A stretch of DNA of 33,079 nt from Streptomyces sp. MBT65 (GCF_016612545.1 NZ_JAENRY010000058.1:517-33595); one strand, 5' to 3'; counted from the stretch's first letter, positions 22,371 through 31,507 are shown. Notes: generated by a model from the sequence alone, not told the origin. Numbers and translations are program-made.

Positions 22371-23034
22371 CGGCCTTCTCCGTTCCCTCGGTGGACACGG
22401 CCACCACAGTCGTTCCGGAATCCGCGAGGGACCTCAACAGGTCCCAGATCTCCGCCCGTTCGGCATCCGAGAGCTTGAGATCGACGTCGTCCACACCCAG
22501 CAGCGACGGCCGTCCGATCAGCGCCAACGCGACGGACAGCCGCACCTCCTGCACCCGCTCCAGATCCCGTACGGCGGTCCGCGCCCCCTTGGGCAGCGCC
22601 TCGCGGTCGAGACCGGCGGCGCCCAGCGCCCGCTCGATCCGCAGCCCCGCCTCGACGGCCCGCTCGGATCGCGGCCGCAGCATCGTGCGTACGGAGTCCC
22701 CGAACCGCCGTTGCAGCAGCGCCCGTTCCCGCAGGTGCTCGCCGACGGTCAGCGCCGGATCGAGGTCGGTGACCCCGGCGACATGGGCCAGCGCGGCGAC
22801 CCGCCGTACCGCCGCCGACTGCTTCGGCAGCGTGAACTCGCCCACGGAGGCGGTCCCTTCGGACGCCTTCATCCGCCCGGTGAGCGCGAGCAGCAGGCTC
22901 GTGCGCCCGGACCCCGACGGCCCCTCGACGGCGATCAGCGAGCCGGGCCCGGCGTCCAGGGAGATTCCCCGGAACGCCCAGCCGCGCGGCCCCTTCAGCC
23001 CGAAGTCCTCGGTGGTGACACCGACCCCACCCAC
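22342..23034 (-). CDS. Degenerate ABC-transporter ATPase-like protein
   Basis: 230 residues with an ABC nucleotide-binding fold but altered motifs. Walker A reads GPSGSGRTS (38-46), with Arg44 in place of the invariant Lys. The signature position reads LERVQ (158-162), not LSGGQ. Walker B is LLGVDDVD (178-185), with Asp183 where the catalytic Glu should be. The H-loop region reads VVAVSTEG with no His. ATP hydrolysis is therefore doubtful; binding or a structural role is more likely (inference). The GTG at 23034 follows a G-rich SD-like TTGGGGA; the longer frame from 23151 runs across the operator and is rejected. It overlaps the YhgE/Pip gene downstream and is the first gene of the operon. 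Confidence 0.83.
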   Translation of the reverse strand: MGGVGVTTEDFGLKGPRGWAFRGISLDAGPGSLIAVEGPSGSGRTSLLLALTGRMKASEGTASVGEFTLPKQSAAVRRVAALAHVAGVTDLDPALTVGEHLRERALLQRRFGDSVRTMLRPRSERAVEAGLRIERALGAAGLDREALPKGARTAVRDLERVQEVRLSVALALIGRPSLLGVDDVDLKLSDAERAEIWDLLRSLADSGTTVVAVSTEGTEKADARATTGRA

Positions 23035-23072
23035 GGTTCCCCAACCCCTGCCCGCACCATTGAAACTTTTGA

Positions 23073-23086
23073 ACTGACTGGTCAGT
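23073..23086. promoter_or_regulatory. TetR-type operator in the ABC-operon promoter
   Basis: ACTGAC-TG-GTCAGT is a 14-bp dyad typical of TetR-family sites. It lies 39 nt upstream of the ATPase start. On the minus strand it falls just after TTGCAC (23085-23090), a possible -35, and before a weak AAGTTT -10, so a bound repressor would block the promoter. Confidence 0.65.
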
Positions 23087-23104
23087 GCAAAAACTAACGC
23101 GAAC

Positions 23105-23148
23105 CTTCGATCGAAGCAAAAGCGCAGGTCAGAACGGATTGTCAGTGC
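23105..23148. promoter_or_regulatory. Second palindrome and repeated half-site in the divergent region
   Basis: A perfect 12-bp palindrome CTTCGATCGAAG (23105-23116) lies between the TetR-type site and the HEPN gene. The word GTCAGTGC occurs at 23081-23088 within the operator and again at 23141-23148, exactly 60 bp away. The second copy sits in TTGTCA, a possible -35 for the HEPN gene. Confidence 0.4.
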
Positions 23149-23219
23149 CATACCTCACGATGGGCACATACGGCACTACCTGACTGGGCGTGCCGTCACA
23201 CGACGACAGGAGGTTCGTC

Positions 23220-23759
23220 ATGGCCCACCCGTCCGCAGCCGCCGCCCGTCGGCGCCGCGCCGCCGGCCCTGCCCCCTCACTGACCGGCCCGGCGAGCGAT
23301 GTGCACCCCGTGCTCCGCCGGGCCACGGCCCCGCCCGCCGCCCTCGACCTCCTCGCCCAGGCCCGCGCCGGACTGGACGAGGCAACCGTCCTCGAGACGT
23401 CGAACGAGCGCTACGCGACAGCCCACTTGGCCGCCCTGCGCACCGCCGCCGCGGTACTCGCCGCGCGGGTCCAGCCGGAGCCCACCAACCGACGCCGGGG
23501 CCGCATCCGCAGCGCCTGGGAAGTGCTCCCCGAGATAGCACCCGAACTCACCGAGTGGAGCGCCCTGTTCGCCTCCGGAGCCCGCCGCCGAGCGCGGGCC
23601 GAGGCGGGCATCCAGGGCGCGGCGACCCGCCGGGACGCCGACGACCTCATCCGCGACGTGGCCATGTTCCTGCGCCTGGTCGAGCGGATGCTCGTCCTCC
23701 AGCCGGTCCTGCCCCAGCCGCGCCAGGACCCGGAGCGGCCGGAGGACCGCGCGGGATGA
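23220..23759 (+). CDS. SAV_6107-family HEPN-domain protein
   Basis: A 179-residue helical, cytoplasmic protein. After an Ala/Arg/Pro-rich N terminus comes LDLLAQARAGLDEATVLETS, then NERYATAHLAALRTAAAVLA, then EVLPEIAPELTEWSALFASG and DLIRDVAMFLRLVERMLV. This matches the SAV_6107-like HEPN family. HEPN RNases use R-x4-6-H, and here R64-YATA-H69 is an intact Rx4H motif. No MNT nucleotidyltransferase or other antitoxin gene is adjacent, so a type VII toxin-antitoxin pair is not supported. The ATG follows AGGAGG by 6 nt, one of the strongest SDs in the window. It is divergent from the TetR-controlled ABC operon. Confidence 0.85.
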   Translation: MAHPSAAAARRRRAAGPAPSLTGPASDVHPVLRRATAPPAALDLLAQARAGLDEATVLETSNERYATAHLAALRTAAAVLAARVQPEPTNRRRGRIRSAWEVLPEIAPELTEWSALFASGARRRARAEAGIQGAATRRDADDLIRDVAMFLRLVERMLVLQPVLPQPRQDPERPEDRAG

Positions 23760-23760
23760 A

Positions 23761-23789
23761 CCCTGGTGAGGCAGAGCGCCCCACCAGGG
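23761..23789 (+). terminator. HEPN-gene terminator
   Basis: The stem CCCTGGTG/CACCAGGG (23761-23768 with 23782-23789) with a 13-nt loop begins two nt after the stop codon. Confidence 0.6.
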
Positions 23790-23909
23790 CGCGGGGCCGT
23801 ATCGACATGCGGCTCCGCCGCGTGCGCGCGACCAGCCCCCCACCGACCCGCAGCTTCATCACCGCTCGACCGGCGGAGCGCTCGCACGGTGTTCGCCGCG
23901 CGAGACACA

Positions 23910-23940
23910 TGACCAGGTACGGCACCGGAGGCAATAGGGT
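23910..23940 (+). promoter_or_regulatory. Candidate promoter of the methyltransferase gene
   Basis: TGACCA (23910-23915), 19 bp and TAGGGT (23935-23940). The -10 fits the HrdB-type TAGRRT pattern. It would give a leader of about 95 nt. Nothing else is evident in the 282-nt gap apart from the terminator at 23761. Confidence 0.3.
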
Positions 23941-24041
23941 GGAGGGCGCCTGAAGCCTTCCCTCCGCCCGCACCCGGGCCGGGGAGGCAGCCCGTTCGCT
24001 CCGCCGTGCACAGGCGGTGCCGCGCCGAGGAGTCAACTGCC

Positions 24042-24812
24042 GTGTCGGACCCGAGCCGCCCCCGCGCCTCCCTCCGTACCGCCGTGGTCTGGGACGTCCT
24101 TCAGGACGCCCTCGACCGCCGGGTCAAGGCCACGGGGCGGGACGCGCTGGACGTCCTGGACACCGGAGGCGGCAGCGGCAACTTCGCGGTGCCCGTCGCC
24201 CGCCTCGGGCACCGCGTCACCGTCGTCGACCCGAGTCCGAACGCGCTGTTCGCGCTGGAGCGCCGCGCCGCCGAGGCCGGTGTCGCCGACCGCGTGCAGG
24301 GCGTCCAGGGCGATGCCCACGGCCTCTTCGACGTGGTCGAGCGCGGCGGTTACGACGCGGTGCTGTGCCACGGCGTCCTGGAGTACGTGGACGACCCCGC
24401 CGAGGGCGTCCGCACCGTGGTGGCCGCGCTGCGCCCCGAGGGCGTCCTGAGCCTGCTCGCCGCCGGGCTCGGCGGTGCCGTGCTCGCGCGAGCCCTCGCC
24501 GGTCACTTCACGGAGGCCCGCCAGGCCCTCGACGACCCGAACGGCCGCTGGGGCGCCGCCGATCCCGTCCCGCACCGCTTCACCGCCGAGCAGCTCGCCG
24601 CGTTCGTCGAGGGCGCGGGGCTCCATGTCGGCGCCGTGCACGGGGTGCGGGTCTTCGCCGACCTGGTGCCCGGAGTGCTCGTGGACACCGAGCCCGGCGC
24701 CCTGGACGCGCTGCTGAAGCTGGAGGCCGCGGCGGCCGAGCTCCCGGCGTTCCACTCCGTGGCCACGCAGCTTCATGTGCTCGGCGAGACGCGAGGGGCC
24801 GGCGAGGCGTGA
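24042..24812 (+). CDS. Class I SAM-dependent methyltransferase, CmoM/SmtA-like
   Basis: A 256-residue Rossmann methyltransferase. Motif I is DVLDTGGGSGNFAVPVARLG, followed by HRVTVVDPSPNALFALERRA, VQGDAHGL, YDAVLCHGVLEYVDDPAEGV and ALRPEGVLSLLAAGLGG. The continuation, with HFTEARQALDDP and GVRVFADLVP near the C terminus, resembles E. coli CmoM, which methylates 5-carboxymethoxyuridine in tRNA wobble positions. That resemblance is from memory, and no cmoA/cmoB is present here, so the substrate is only a guess. GTG 24042 is chosen for AGGAG about 9 nt upstream. Confidence 0.85.
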   Translation: MSDPSRPRASLRTAVVWDVLQDALDRRVKATGRDALDVLDTGGGSGNFAVPVARLGHRVTVVDPSPNALFALERRAAEAGVADRVQGVQGDAHGLFDVVERGGYDAVLCHGVLEYVDDPAEGVRTVVAALRPEGVLSLLAAGLGGAVLARALAGHFTEARQALDDPNGRWGAADPVPHRFTAEQLAAFVEGAGLHVGAVHGVRVFADLVPGVLVDTEPGALDALLKLEAAAAELPAFHSVATQLHVLGETRGAGEA

Positions 24813-24871
24813 GTCGCCTCCCGTGCCGGACCCCCTGATCAGCGGCTCGGCCGCACATGGAGTACGCCACA

Positions 24872-24890
24872 GGCCCCCCGATCGGGGGCC
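24872..24890 (+). terminator. GC-rich hairpin after the methyltransferase gene
   Basis: GGCCCCC and GGGGGCC pair around a CGAT core. It lies 60 nt after the stop. In the rest of the 278-nt gap before the DUF3040 gene, a -10-like TATGAT (24899-24904) and TATCCT (25036-25041) are visible without convincing -35 boxes. Confidence 0.5.
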
Positions 24891-25090
24891 CGGCGCCGTA
24901 TGATCGAGGGAGACCGCCCGGCATGACGGGAGGGTCGCTGGGGAATGGAAGCTTCAGCGAGCCGGAACGGCCTTGACGGATTCCGGTTGGTCAATTGGCG
25001 TAGAGGGGCGGGTTTCACGGGGGCGATTCCCTGCCTATCCTGAAGGGACCCCCCGGGTCGCCCCGGCGACTGCACGATGAGGAGGACTCC

Positions 25091-25486
25091 GTGCCGCTCT
25101 CGGAGCACGAGCAGCGAATGCTCGAGCAGATGGAGCGAGCGCTGTACGCCGAAGATCCCAAGTTCGCGACAGCGCTTGAGGGAAGCGGGCTGCGCACGTA
25201 CACCCGGAGACGGGTCTACCAGGCGATGGCCGGCTTCCTCGTGGGTATTGCGCTCCTCATGACAGGAATGGTCGCCAAGCAGATTTGGGTCAGCGTGATG
25301 GGGTTCCTCGTCATGCTGGGCTGTGCGGTGCTCGTCGTGACCGGCTGGCGCAAAGCCCCCAAGCCTGGCGAACAGCCCGCCGCGGGCGCACCGCACGCCC
25401 GCCGTCAGGGACGGCAGCGGCGCTCGGTGATGGATCGTATCGAGCAGCGCTGGCAGCGCCGCCGCGACGAGCAGCAGGGCCAGTAG
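25091..25486 (+). CDS. DUF3040 membrane protein
   Basis: 131 residues. The N terminus PLSEHEQRMLEQMERALYAEDPKFA is the DUF3040 hallmark, followed by two membrane helices (about 44-61 and 64-84, MAGFLVGIALLMTGMVAKQI and VMGFLVMLGCAVLVVTG) and a basic, Arg/Gln-rich cytoplasmic tail. Function is unknown. M. tuberculosis Rv2169c, also DUF3040, lies just upstream of mraZ-rsmH, so closeness to the division cluster is conserved. The GTG start has GAGGAGG 6 nt upstream. It is convergent with the TgpA-like gene across a strong shared terminator. Confidence 0.9.
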   Translation: MPLSEHEQRMLEQMERALYAEDPKFATALEGSGLRTYTRRRVYQAMAGFLVGIALLMTGMVAKQIWVSVMGFLVMLGCAVLVVTGWRKAPKPGEQPAAGAPHARRQGRQRRSVMDRIEQRWQRRRDEQQGQ

Positions 25487-25529
25487 CGGCACCCGGCCCG
25501 CAGCGCACACGGCGCTCCTCAAGACACGA

Positions 25530-25568
25530 GTGAGGGGGTGACCACCGAACCGGTGGTCACCCCCTCAC
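25530..25568. terminator. Bidirectional terminator, 18-bp perfect stem
   Basis: An 18-bp perfect stem (25530-25547 with 25551-25568) with a 3-nt loop lies between the convergent DUF3040 and TgpA-like genes, 43 nt and 30 nt from their stops. Confidence 0.93.
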
Positions 25569-25598
25569 GTATGCCCTGCTTCTCGCCCGCCGTGCCCC

Positions 25599-27980
25599 TC
25601 AGCCCTGCTGGCCGGACGGCTTGCGCAGGTTCGGCCGCAGCGCCGCCGCCCGTGTCGTCACCGACGTCCACCAGGCCGACAGCGCCCACACCACCCGGAC
25701 GGTCGAGCGCGGGGCGAGCAGTGCGCGCAGTTCCGTGGGGCGGTCGGCCGTGTCCTGGAACCCGACGATCACCCGCCGGGCGTCCTGCGCGAGCCCCGCC
25801 GCCACCTGCGGCCGAGGCGCGTACAGGACCTGCTCCACGGCGTCCGCCACCCGGTGCACCGAGGCGGTGGACGGCGGGTCGAGCTGCCCGAGCCGCACGA
25901 TCCGGGCCGCCGCCTTGCGCGGGGTCAGCGAATCGTCCGGCGAGATCCCGAAGTCCCAGGCCGTATCGGTCACTTCCTCCCACACCGCCAGCGTGTGGAT
26001 CGCCGCCTCCGCCTCGGTACGACCGTGCGCTCCCAGCCGTACGGAGCGCATCCGGATCCGCCACAGCAGCGGCGAGAACAGGATCGCCAGCAGCAGGAGC
26101 ACGCCCAGGCTGATCAGCACCACCTGCACGAGCCACCAGGGACCGTCCGAGTCGCCGCCCGCCACGATCGCCGGGGCCTGGCTCGAGCAGCCCTCCAGCT
26201 TCTTCAGCTGGGCCGTGCAGCTCGCGCTCGTCGAGGGGGCCGCGGAGGGTGCCGCGCTCGTCGCGGACGAGGAGCCGGCCGGGTCCGGGATGTCGCTGCC
26301 GGGCGTGGTCGACTGGGTGTACGACGGCACCGAGCCCCGGTTGGGGGTCGGCTCGAAGCGGGTCCAGCCCACGCCCTCGAAGTACAGTTCCGGCCAGGCG
26401 TGCGCGTCCTTCAGGCCCACCGACACCGTGCCGTTCGCCTCCGGGGTGCCCGGCGCGAAGCCCACCGCGACCCGGGCCGGAATGCCCAGGGTGCGGGCCA
26501 TCGCCGCCATCGCGAAGGAGAAGTGGACGCAGAAGCCCTGCTTGTCCCGCAGGAACTTGGCGATCGCGTCACGGCCGGTGCCGACGTCCACCTGGGTGTC
26601 GTACTGGAAGCCGCCGGACACCGCGAAGTAGTCCTGGAGCTTCACCGCCTGCTCGTAGTGACTGGTCGAGCCCGCGGTGACCGTGCGGGCGGTGTCGGCC
26701 ACCACCGCGGGCAGCGACTTCGGCACCTCGGTGTACTGCTTCCTCAGGTTCGCCGAGGGCTCCGGCGCCGTGGCCAACTGCTCCGCGGTCGGCTCCACGT
26801 CCAGGCTGTTGACCGTGTAGGTCACCCCGCGTGTGTTCTGTCCGTGATCGCCCACGACGGTCATGCCCACGGGCTCGTAGCGCCAACTGCCGTCGATCTT
26901 CACGCCGCTGGGCGGGTACGGCATCGGCAGCCAGTCCTGGGCGTACCAGTCCGCGGCCGAGATCCGGGTCTGGATCACCGAGCGCTTGATGTCCGCGCCG
27001 AGGCCGGTCGGCGTGGGGAACGAGTCCGGCACACCCTCGATGTGCCGCTGGGACGGCTTCCAGGTGGTGCCGTCGAAGTCGTCCAGGGACACGATCCGCA
27101 GATACATGTCCGAGCTGTCGTTCGTGCTGGTCCGCAGGGACAGGACCTGGCGGTTCTCGTCGACGTTCAGGCTGTCGCGCAGCGAGACCAGCGGGTTGAC
27201 CGCGGAGATCGTGCCGCCGCCCCCGGTGCCCGCGCCCACGCCGGTCCCGGCGGTGTCCAGCAGGCCGCCCGAGATGGTGGGCAGCGGCAGCAGGGCGATG
27301 GCCATCGCGACCGCGCCGATCCGCCGCCCGGTACGGACCGGGGCGAGCGGACCCGAGGACTCCGGGCCCGAGGTGGTGCGGGGCGCGCCGCCGAAGACGC
27401 GGCCCCACTGGGCGAGCCGGTCCCGGCCCTCGGCCAGCAGCAGCGTCAGATAGCCGGCGGCCGCGAGCAGGAACCACAGCCAGCCGTAGCTGCTCTCGGA
27501 CAGCCCGGCGGCCACCGAGTACAGCGCGAGCAGTGGCAGTCCGGCCGGGGCCGCGCTGCGGAAGGTGACCGCGAGCGTGTCCACCGCGAGGCCGATCACC
27601 AGGACACCGCCGATGAGCATCAGCCGGATGCCGTCGTGCAGCGGTGCCGGGATCGCGTACCGGGAGACGTCGTCGGAGCCCTGCTGCAACAGATCGCCGA
27701 AGTGCCGGAAGGCCTCGGGGCCCGGGACGATCCCGCCGAGGGCCTGCGCGTGCGCGAAGACCACGGTCAGCATCAGCAGTGTGACCAGGGCCTGCGCCGC
27801 GACGGTCAGCGGCCGGGCCAGGGGGACCCGCCGGGTCGCCGCACCCACCCCGGTCTGGATCGCCAGCATGAAGGCGGCCTGGACGAGCCAGGTCGCCGGG
27901 GAGACCAGGGGCAGCAGTGCGCAGGACGCCAGCACCGTGGCCACCCAGGCGCAGATCGCCAGTCGTGCCCGCCCGCTCAT
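25599..27980 (-). CDS. TgpA-like membrane transglutaminase (DUF3488 / transglutaminase / DUF4129)
   Basis: 793 residues. About six N-terminal membrane helices (to ~240) are followed by a large extracytoplasmic region with a transglutaminase-like core. Cys484 lies in DKQGFCVHFSFAMAAMARTL, then IPARVAVGFAPGT, His528 in LKDAHAWPEL, and FEPTP (Glu543 at the usual Asp/Glu place). A Ser/Ala/Thr-rich linker, another helix (VVLISLGVLLLLAILF) and a cytoplasmic C-terminal domain complete it. TgpA in Pseudomonas is an essential, periplasm-facing enzyme of unknown substrate; a role in envelope assembly is inferred here. The ATG at 27980 follows GGGAGGG by 6 nt and overlaps the DUF58 stop by 4 nt (ATGA), so the genes are coupled. 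Confidence 0.92.
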   Translation of the reverse strand: MSGRARLAICAWVATVLASCALLPLVSPATWLVQAAFMLAIQTGVGAATRRVPLARPLTVAAQALVTLLMLTVVFAHAQALGGIVPGPEAFRHFGDLLQQGSDDVSRYAIPAPLHDGIRLMLIGGVLVIGLAVDTLAVTFRSAAPAGLPLLALYSVAAGLSESSYGWLWFLLAAAGYLTLLLAEGRDRLAQWGRVFGGAPRTTSGPESSGPLAPVRTGRRIGAVAMAIALLPLPTISGGLLDTAGTGVGAGTGGGGTISAVNPLVSLRDSLNVDENRQVLSLRTSTNDSSDMYLRIVSLDDFDGTTWKPSQRHIEGVPDSFPTPTGLGADIKRSVIQTRISAADWYAQDWLPMPYPPSGVKIDGSWRYEPVGMTVVGDHGQNTRGVTYTVNSLDVEPTAEQLATAPEPSANLRKQYTEVPKSLPAVVADTARTVTAGSTSHYEQAVKLQDYFAVSGGFQYDTQVDVGTGRDAIAKFLRDKQGFCVHFSFAMAAMARTLGIPARVAVGFAPGTPEANGTVSVGLKDAHAWPELYFEGVGWTRFEPTPNRGSVPSYTQSTTPGSDIPDPAGSSSATSAAPSAAPSTSASCTAQLKKLEGCSSQAPAIVAGGDSDGPWWLVQVVLISLGVLLLLAILFSPLLWRIRMRSVRLGAHGRTEAEAAIHTLAVWEEVTDTAWDFGISPDDSLTPRKAAARIVRLGQLDPPSTASVHRVADAVEQVLYAPRPQVAAGLAQDARRVIVGFQDTADRPTELRALLAPRSTVRVVWALSAWWTSVTTRAAALRPNLRKPSGQQG

Positions 27981-29331
27981 GCCCATCCCTCCCCGAGGCC
28001 GGTCGCGGTGATGCCGTTGCGCTCCCGGTCCGCCTGTTGCCACAGGTCCGTCAGGGACGCGCCGCGCGGTACGCCCACGGCGGTCCAGCCCGCGTCGCGC
28101 AGCATCCGCAGCCGCTCCTCCTGCTCGTCCCCGGGACCGGGGACGTCGCTCGACTCACGCACCCAGCCGTCGGCGTCCAGCACGAAGGCGAGGGCGCCCC
28201 CGCTGCGCTGGCGCATCCGGGCGACGATCGCCGCCTGTTCCTCGTCGAGGTCGCCGAAGAAGGCCACCAGAAGCCCTTCGTTCCCGCCGCGCAGCACGTC
28301 GTAGGCTCGGGACAGGCCCGCGCCGTCCGAGTGGTCGATGACCGCGAGGGTGTCCATCATCAGTCCGGCCGCGTCCGCCGACTCCTGGCTCGCGCCCGCG
28401 AACCCGTCGGCGTCCTGGCCGGGCACCGAGTTGCCGGTGTCGCTCAACAGCCGTACGGAGAAGCCCCGTTCCAGCATGTGCACCAGGACGGAGGCCGCCC
28501 CGGAGACGGCCCACTCGAAGGCCGAGTCCGGGCCCTGGCCCGCGAAGGCGATGCCCCGGGTGTCGAGGAGCACCGTGCAGCGGGCGCGCTGGGGCTGCTC
28601 CTCGCGGCGCACCATCAGCTCGCCGTAGCGCGCGGTGGAGCGCCAGTGCACGCGGCGCAGATCGTCGCCGTAGCGGTATCCGCGCGGGATCACGTCGTCC
28701 TCGCCCGCCAGGGCCAGCGAGCGGTTGCGGCCGTCGCCGTAGCCCTTGGCCTCGCCGCTGAGGCGGACCGGGGGGAGGGCCTCCACGCGCGGGATGACGG
28801 TAAGGGTGTCGAAGGTCGAGAAGGAGCGGGTCAGTTCGCACATTCCGAAGGGGTCCGTCAGACGGAGCTGGAGCGGGCCCAGGGGGTAGCGGCCGCGCAG
28901 GTCGGAGCGGACCCGGTAGGACACCTCGCGCCGGCCGCCCGCCTCGACCCGGTCCAGGACGAAGCGGGGGCGCGGGCCGAGCACGTACGGCACCCGGTCC
29001 TGGAGCATCAGCAGGCCCGTGGGCAGTCGCGAGACGTTGTCCATCCGCAGATGGACGCGGGCCTCGCTGCCGGCGGGCACGCGCGCGGGGGAGAGCCGGC
29101 GGCTGCCGGCGACCCGGTAGCGGGTGCGGTAGAGCACGGTCGCGCAGATCAGCGGCAGCACCGCCAGCAGGAGTCCGACCTGGAGCAGATCGCTCTGCCC
29201 CAGGACGTACGCGCAGACGGCGGCGGCGATGCCGGCGGCCAGGAACGAGCGTCCCCGGGTGGTCAGCCCGGCCAGGGCCGTACGAACACCGCCCTTCTCG
29301 TCCCGGTCGGTCTCCGCCTCCCCGGTGGACA

Positions 29332-29332
<1 letters not shown>
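27977..29332 (-). CDS. DUF58 protein with membrane anchor
   Basis: 451 residues. Two N-terminal hydrophobic segments (SFLAAGIAAAVCAYVLG and LLQVGLLLAVLPLICATVLY) precede a soluble region with the DUF58 signature: RGYRYGDDLRRVHWRSTAR, followed by ELMVRREEQPQ and a vWA-like C-terminal half with CTVLLDTRG. DUF58 proteins accompany MoxR ATPases, apparently as adaptor/substrate-binding partners. The ATG at 29332 has GGAGG five nt upstream and shares its A with the moxR TGA stop; a GTG three nt earlier is the alternative. It is the middle gene of the moxR-DUF58-tgpA operon. Confidence 0.93.
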
Positions 29333-30357
<1,025 letters not shown>

Positions 30358-30432
30358 CCGGCCCTCCTCGGCCCGTTCTTTCCATGGGCCGACGCCTGTG
30401 ATGCGGACCGGCCCACCCCGAAACACGGACAC

Positions 30433-30454
30433 CGCGCGGAAAAAGTTCCGCGCG
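30433..30454 (-). terminator. Hairpin between carbonic anhydrase and moxR genes
   Basis: CGCGCGGAA-aaag-TTCCGCGCG, a 9-bp perfect stem (30433-30441 with 30446-30454). It lies 140 nt past the carbonic anhydrase stop and upstream of moxR. A weaker dyad CCGAAA-t-TTTCGG (30568-30580) lies closer to the carbonic anhydrase stop. Confidence 0.5.
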
Positions 30455-30502
30455 ACGCCACACCCGCATTCTTGTTGCCGTTACCGGTTCGTGTCACTCG
30501 CC

Positions 30503-30511
30503 TGTGGACAA
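30503..30511 (-). promoter_or_regulatory. Isolated DnaA box
   Basis: The minus strand reads TTGTCCACA, the exact consensus 9-mer for Streptomyces DnaA. It stands alone in the 237-nt gap between moxR and the carbonic anhydrase gene, with no cluster suggesting an origin. It could be a DnaA-titration or regulatory site, or chance. Confidence 0.35.
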
Positions 30512-30594
30512 CTGCCTTCGCTTTGTCGGGTCTTACGACCTTTTGGGCGGTCCCAGTGGCGAGTTTTCCGAAATTTTCGGGGCGGGCGGGCGCG

Positions 30595-31206
30595 TCAGGC
30601 GGGGTCGATCTCGCGCAGCAGACCCGACTTCACGTCGAAGACGAAGCCGCGCACATCATCAGTGTGCAGCAGGAACGGCGAGGTGCGCACACGCTGCATC
30701 GACTGCCGTACGTCCTGCTCCACGTCCCGGAAGGCCTCCACCGCCCAGGCGGGGCGCTGGCCGACCTCCATCTCCAGGTCGTGCCGGAACTCCTCGGTGA
30801 GGGACTCCAGGCCGCAGCCGGTGTGGTGGATGAGCACGACGCTGCGGGTGCCGAGCGCGCGCTGGCTGATGGTGAGGGAGCGGATCACGTCGTCGGTGAC
30901 CACGCCGCCCGCGTTGCGGATGGTGTGGCAGTCGCCGAGCTGGAGGCCGAGCGCCTTGTGCAGGTCGAGGCGGGCGTCCATACAGGCCACCACGGCCACC
31001 TGGAGGACGGGACGGGCGTCCATCCCGGGATCGGTGAAGGCGGCTGCGTACTGCGCGTTGGCGTCGACAAGGCGGTCCGTCACGGTCCCGCCGTGAGCTA
31101 TGGCGCCTTCGGACTCTGTGGGTACGGATGCGGAGGTCGTCATACCCATGACGGTACTGGTCACCGGCGGTGCGGTCTCGGCGTGGGAGGGGAAAAAGAG
31201 CGTCAT
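30595..31206 (-). CDS. Beta-class carbonic anhydrase
   Basis: About 203 residues. It interconverts CO2 and bicarbonate with a Cys2-His zinc site: Cys75 and Asp77 in VACMDARLD, His128 and Cys131 in LIHHTGCG, plus HTIRNAGGVVTDDVIRSL. The sequence is close to what I recall of M. tuberculosis Rv1284. The C-terminal half (VEQDVRQSMQRVRTSPFL, VRGFVFDVKSG) also matches. ATG 31206 has AGAGGA 4-5 nt upstream; ATGs at 31149 and 31143 lack an SD but would remove a non-conserved N-terminal extension, so the start is uncertain. It is divergent from the rsmH promoter. Bicarbonate supply for carboxylases is a likely role. Confidence 0.92.
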   Translation of the reverse strand: MTLFFPSHAETAPPVTSTVMGMTTSASVPTESEGAIAHGGTVTDRLVDANAQYAAAFTDPGMDARPVLQVAVVACMDARLDLHKALGLQLGDCHTIRNAGGVVTDDVIRSLTISQRALGTRSVVLIHHTGCGLESLTEEFRHDLEMEVGQRPAWAVEAFRDVEQDVRQSMQRVRTSPFLLHTDDVRGFVFDVKSGLLREIDPA

Positions 31207-31319
31207 CACGTCCTCTTGTGAGGTAACCCACACGAGTGGCGGGGGTGCACCCGGGTGGGTGATTCTTTCCGTTTTGAGGCTTCGCACGCACCCGGGCCCG
31301 CGACGCGCAGGCCGGTTGA

Positions 31320-31347
31320 TTGACCGTGAGACAGCGTGGACTAAAGT
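31320..31347 (+). promoter_or_regulatory. Promoter of the dcw cluster (rsmH)
   Basis: TTGACC (31320-31325), 16 bp and TAAAGT (31342-31347). It is among the best vegetative-type promoters in the window and implies transcription start near 31354, giving a leader of about 230 nt before rsmH. Confidence 0.65.
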
Positions 31348-31507
31348 TGCGCGAAGCGGGAGGCGAGGCTCTCCCTGCTGGACTTTTCCCGGAGACCCCG
31401 GCGATTTTCCGGATTCTCCCCACGTGCGCGGCGCGTACGTACGGCTCGGCCTCCTCCCGCTCCCGGTCGGCTGACGCCTCCGGCGCCGACAGGCCTCCCC
31501 TTCTCTG

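Noticed and set aside
23220..24041. HEPN gene as part of a type VII HEPN-MNT toxin-antitoxin pair
   Set aside because: No MNT nucleotidyltransferase motif (GSxxxGxxxxxSDxD type) is encoded next to it; the neighbours are an ABC operon and a methyltransferase.
30433..30594. Replication-origin-like region
   Set aside because: Only one DnaA box, no AT-rich unwinding segment, and no dnaA/dnaN genes nearby.
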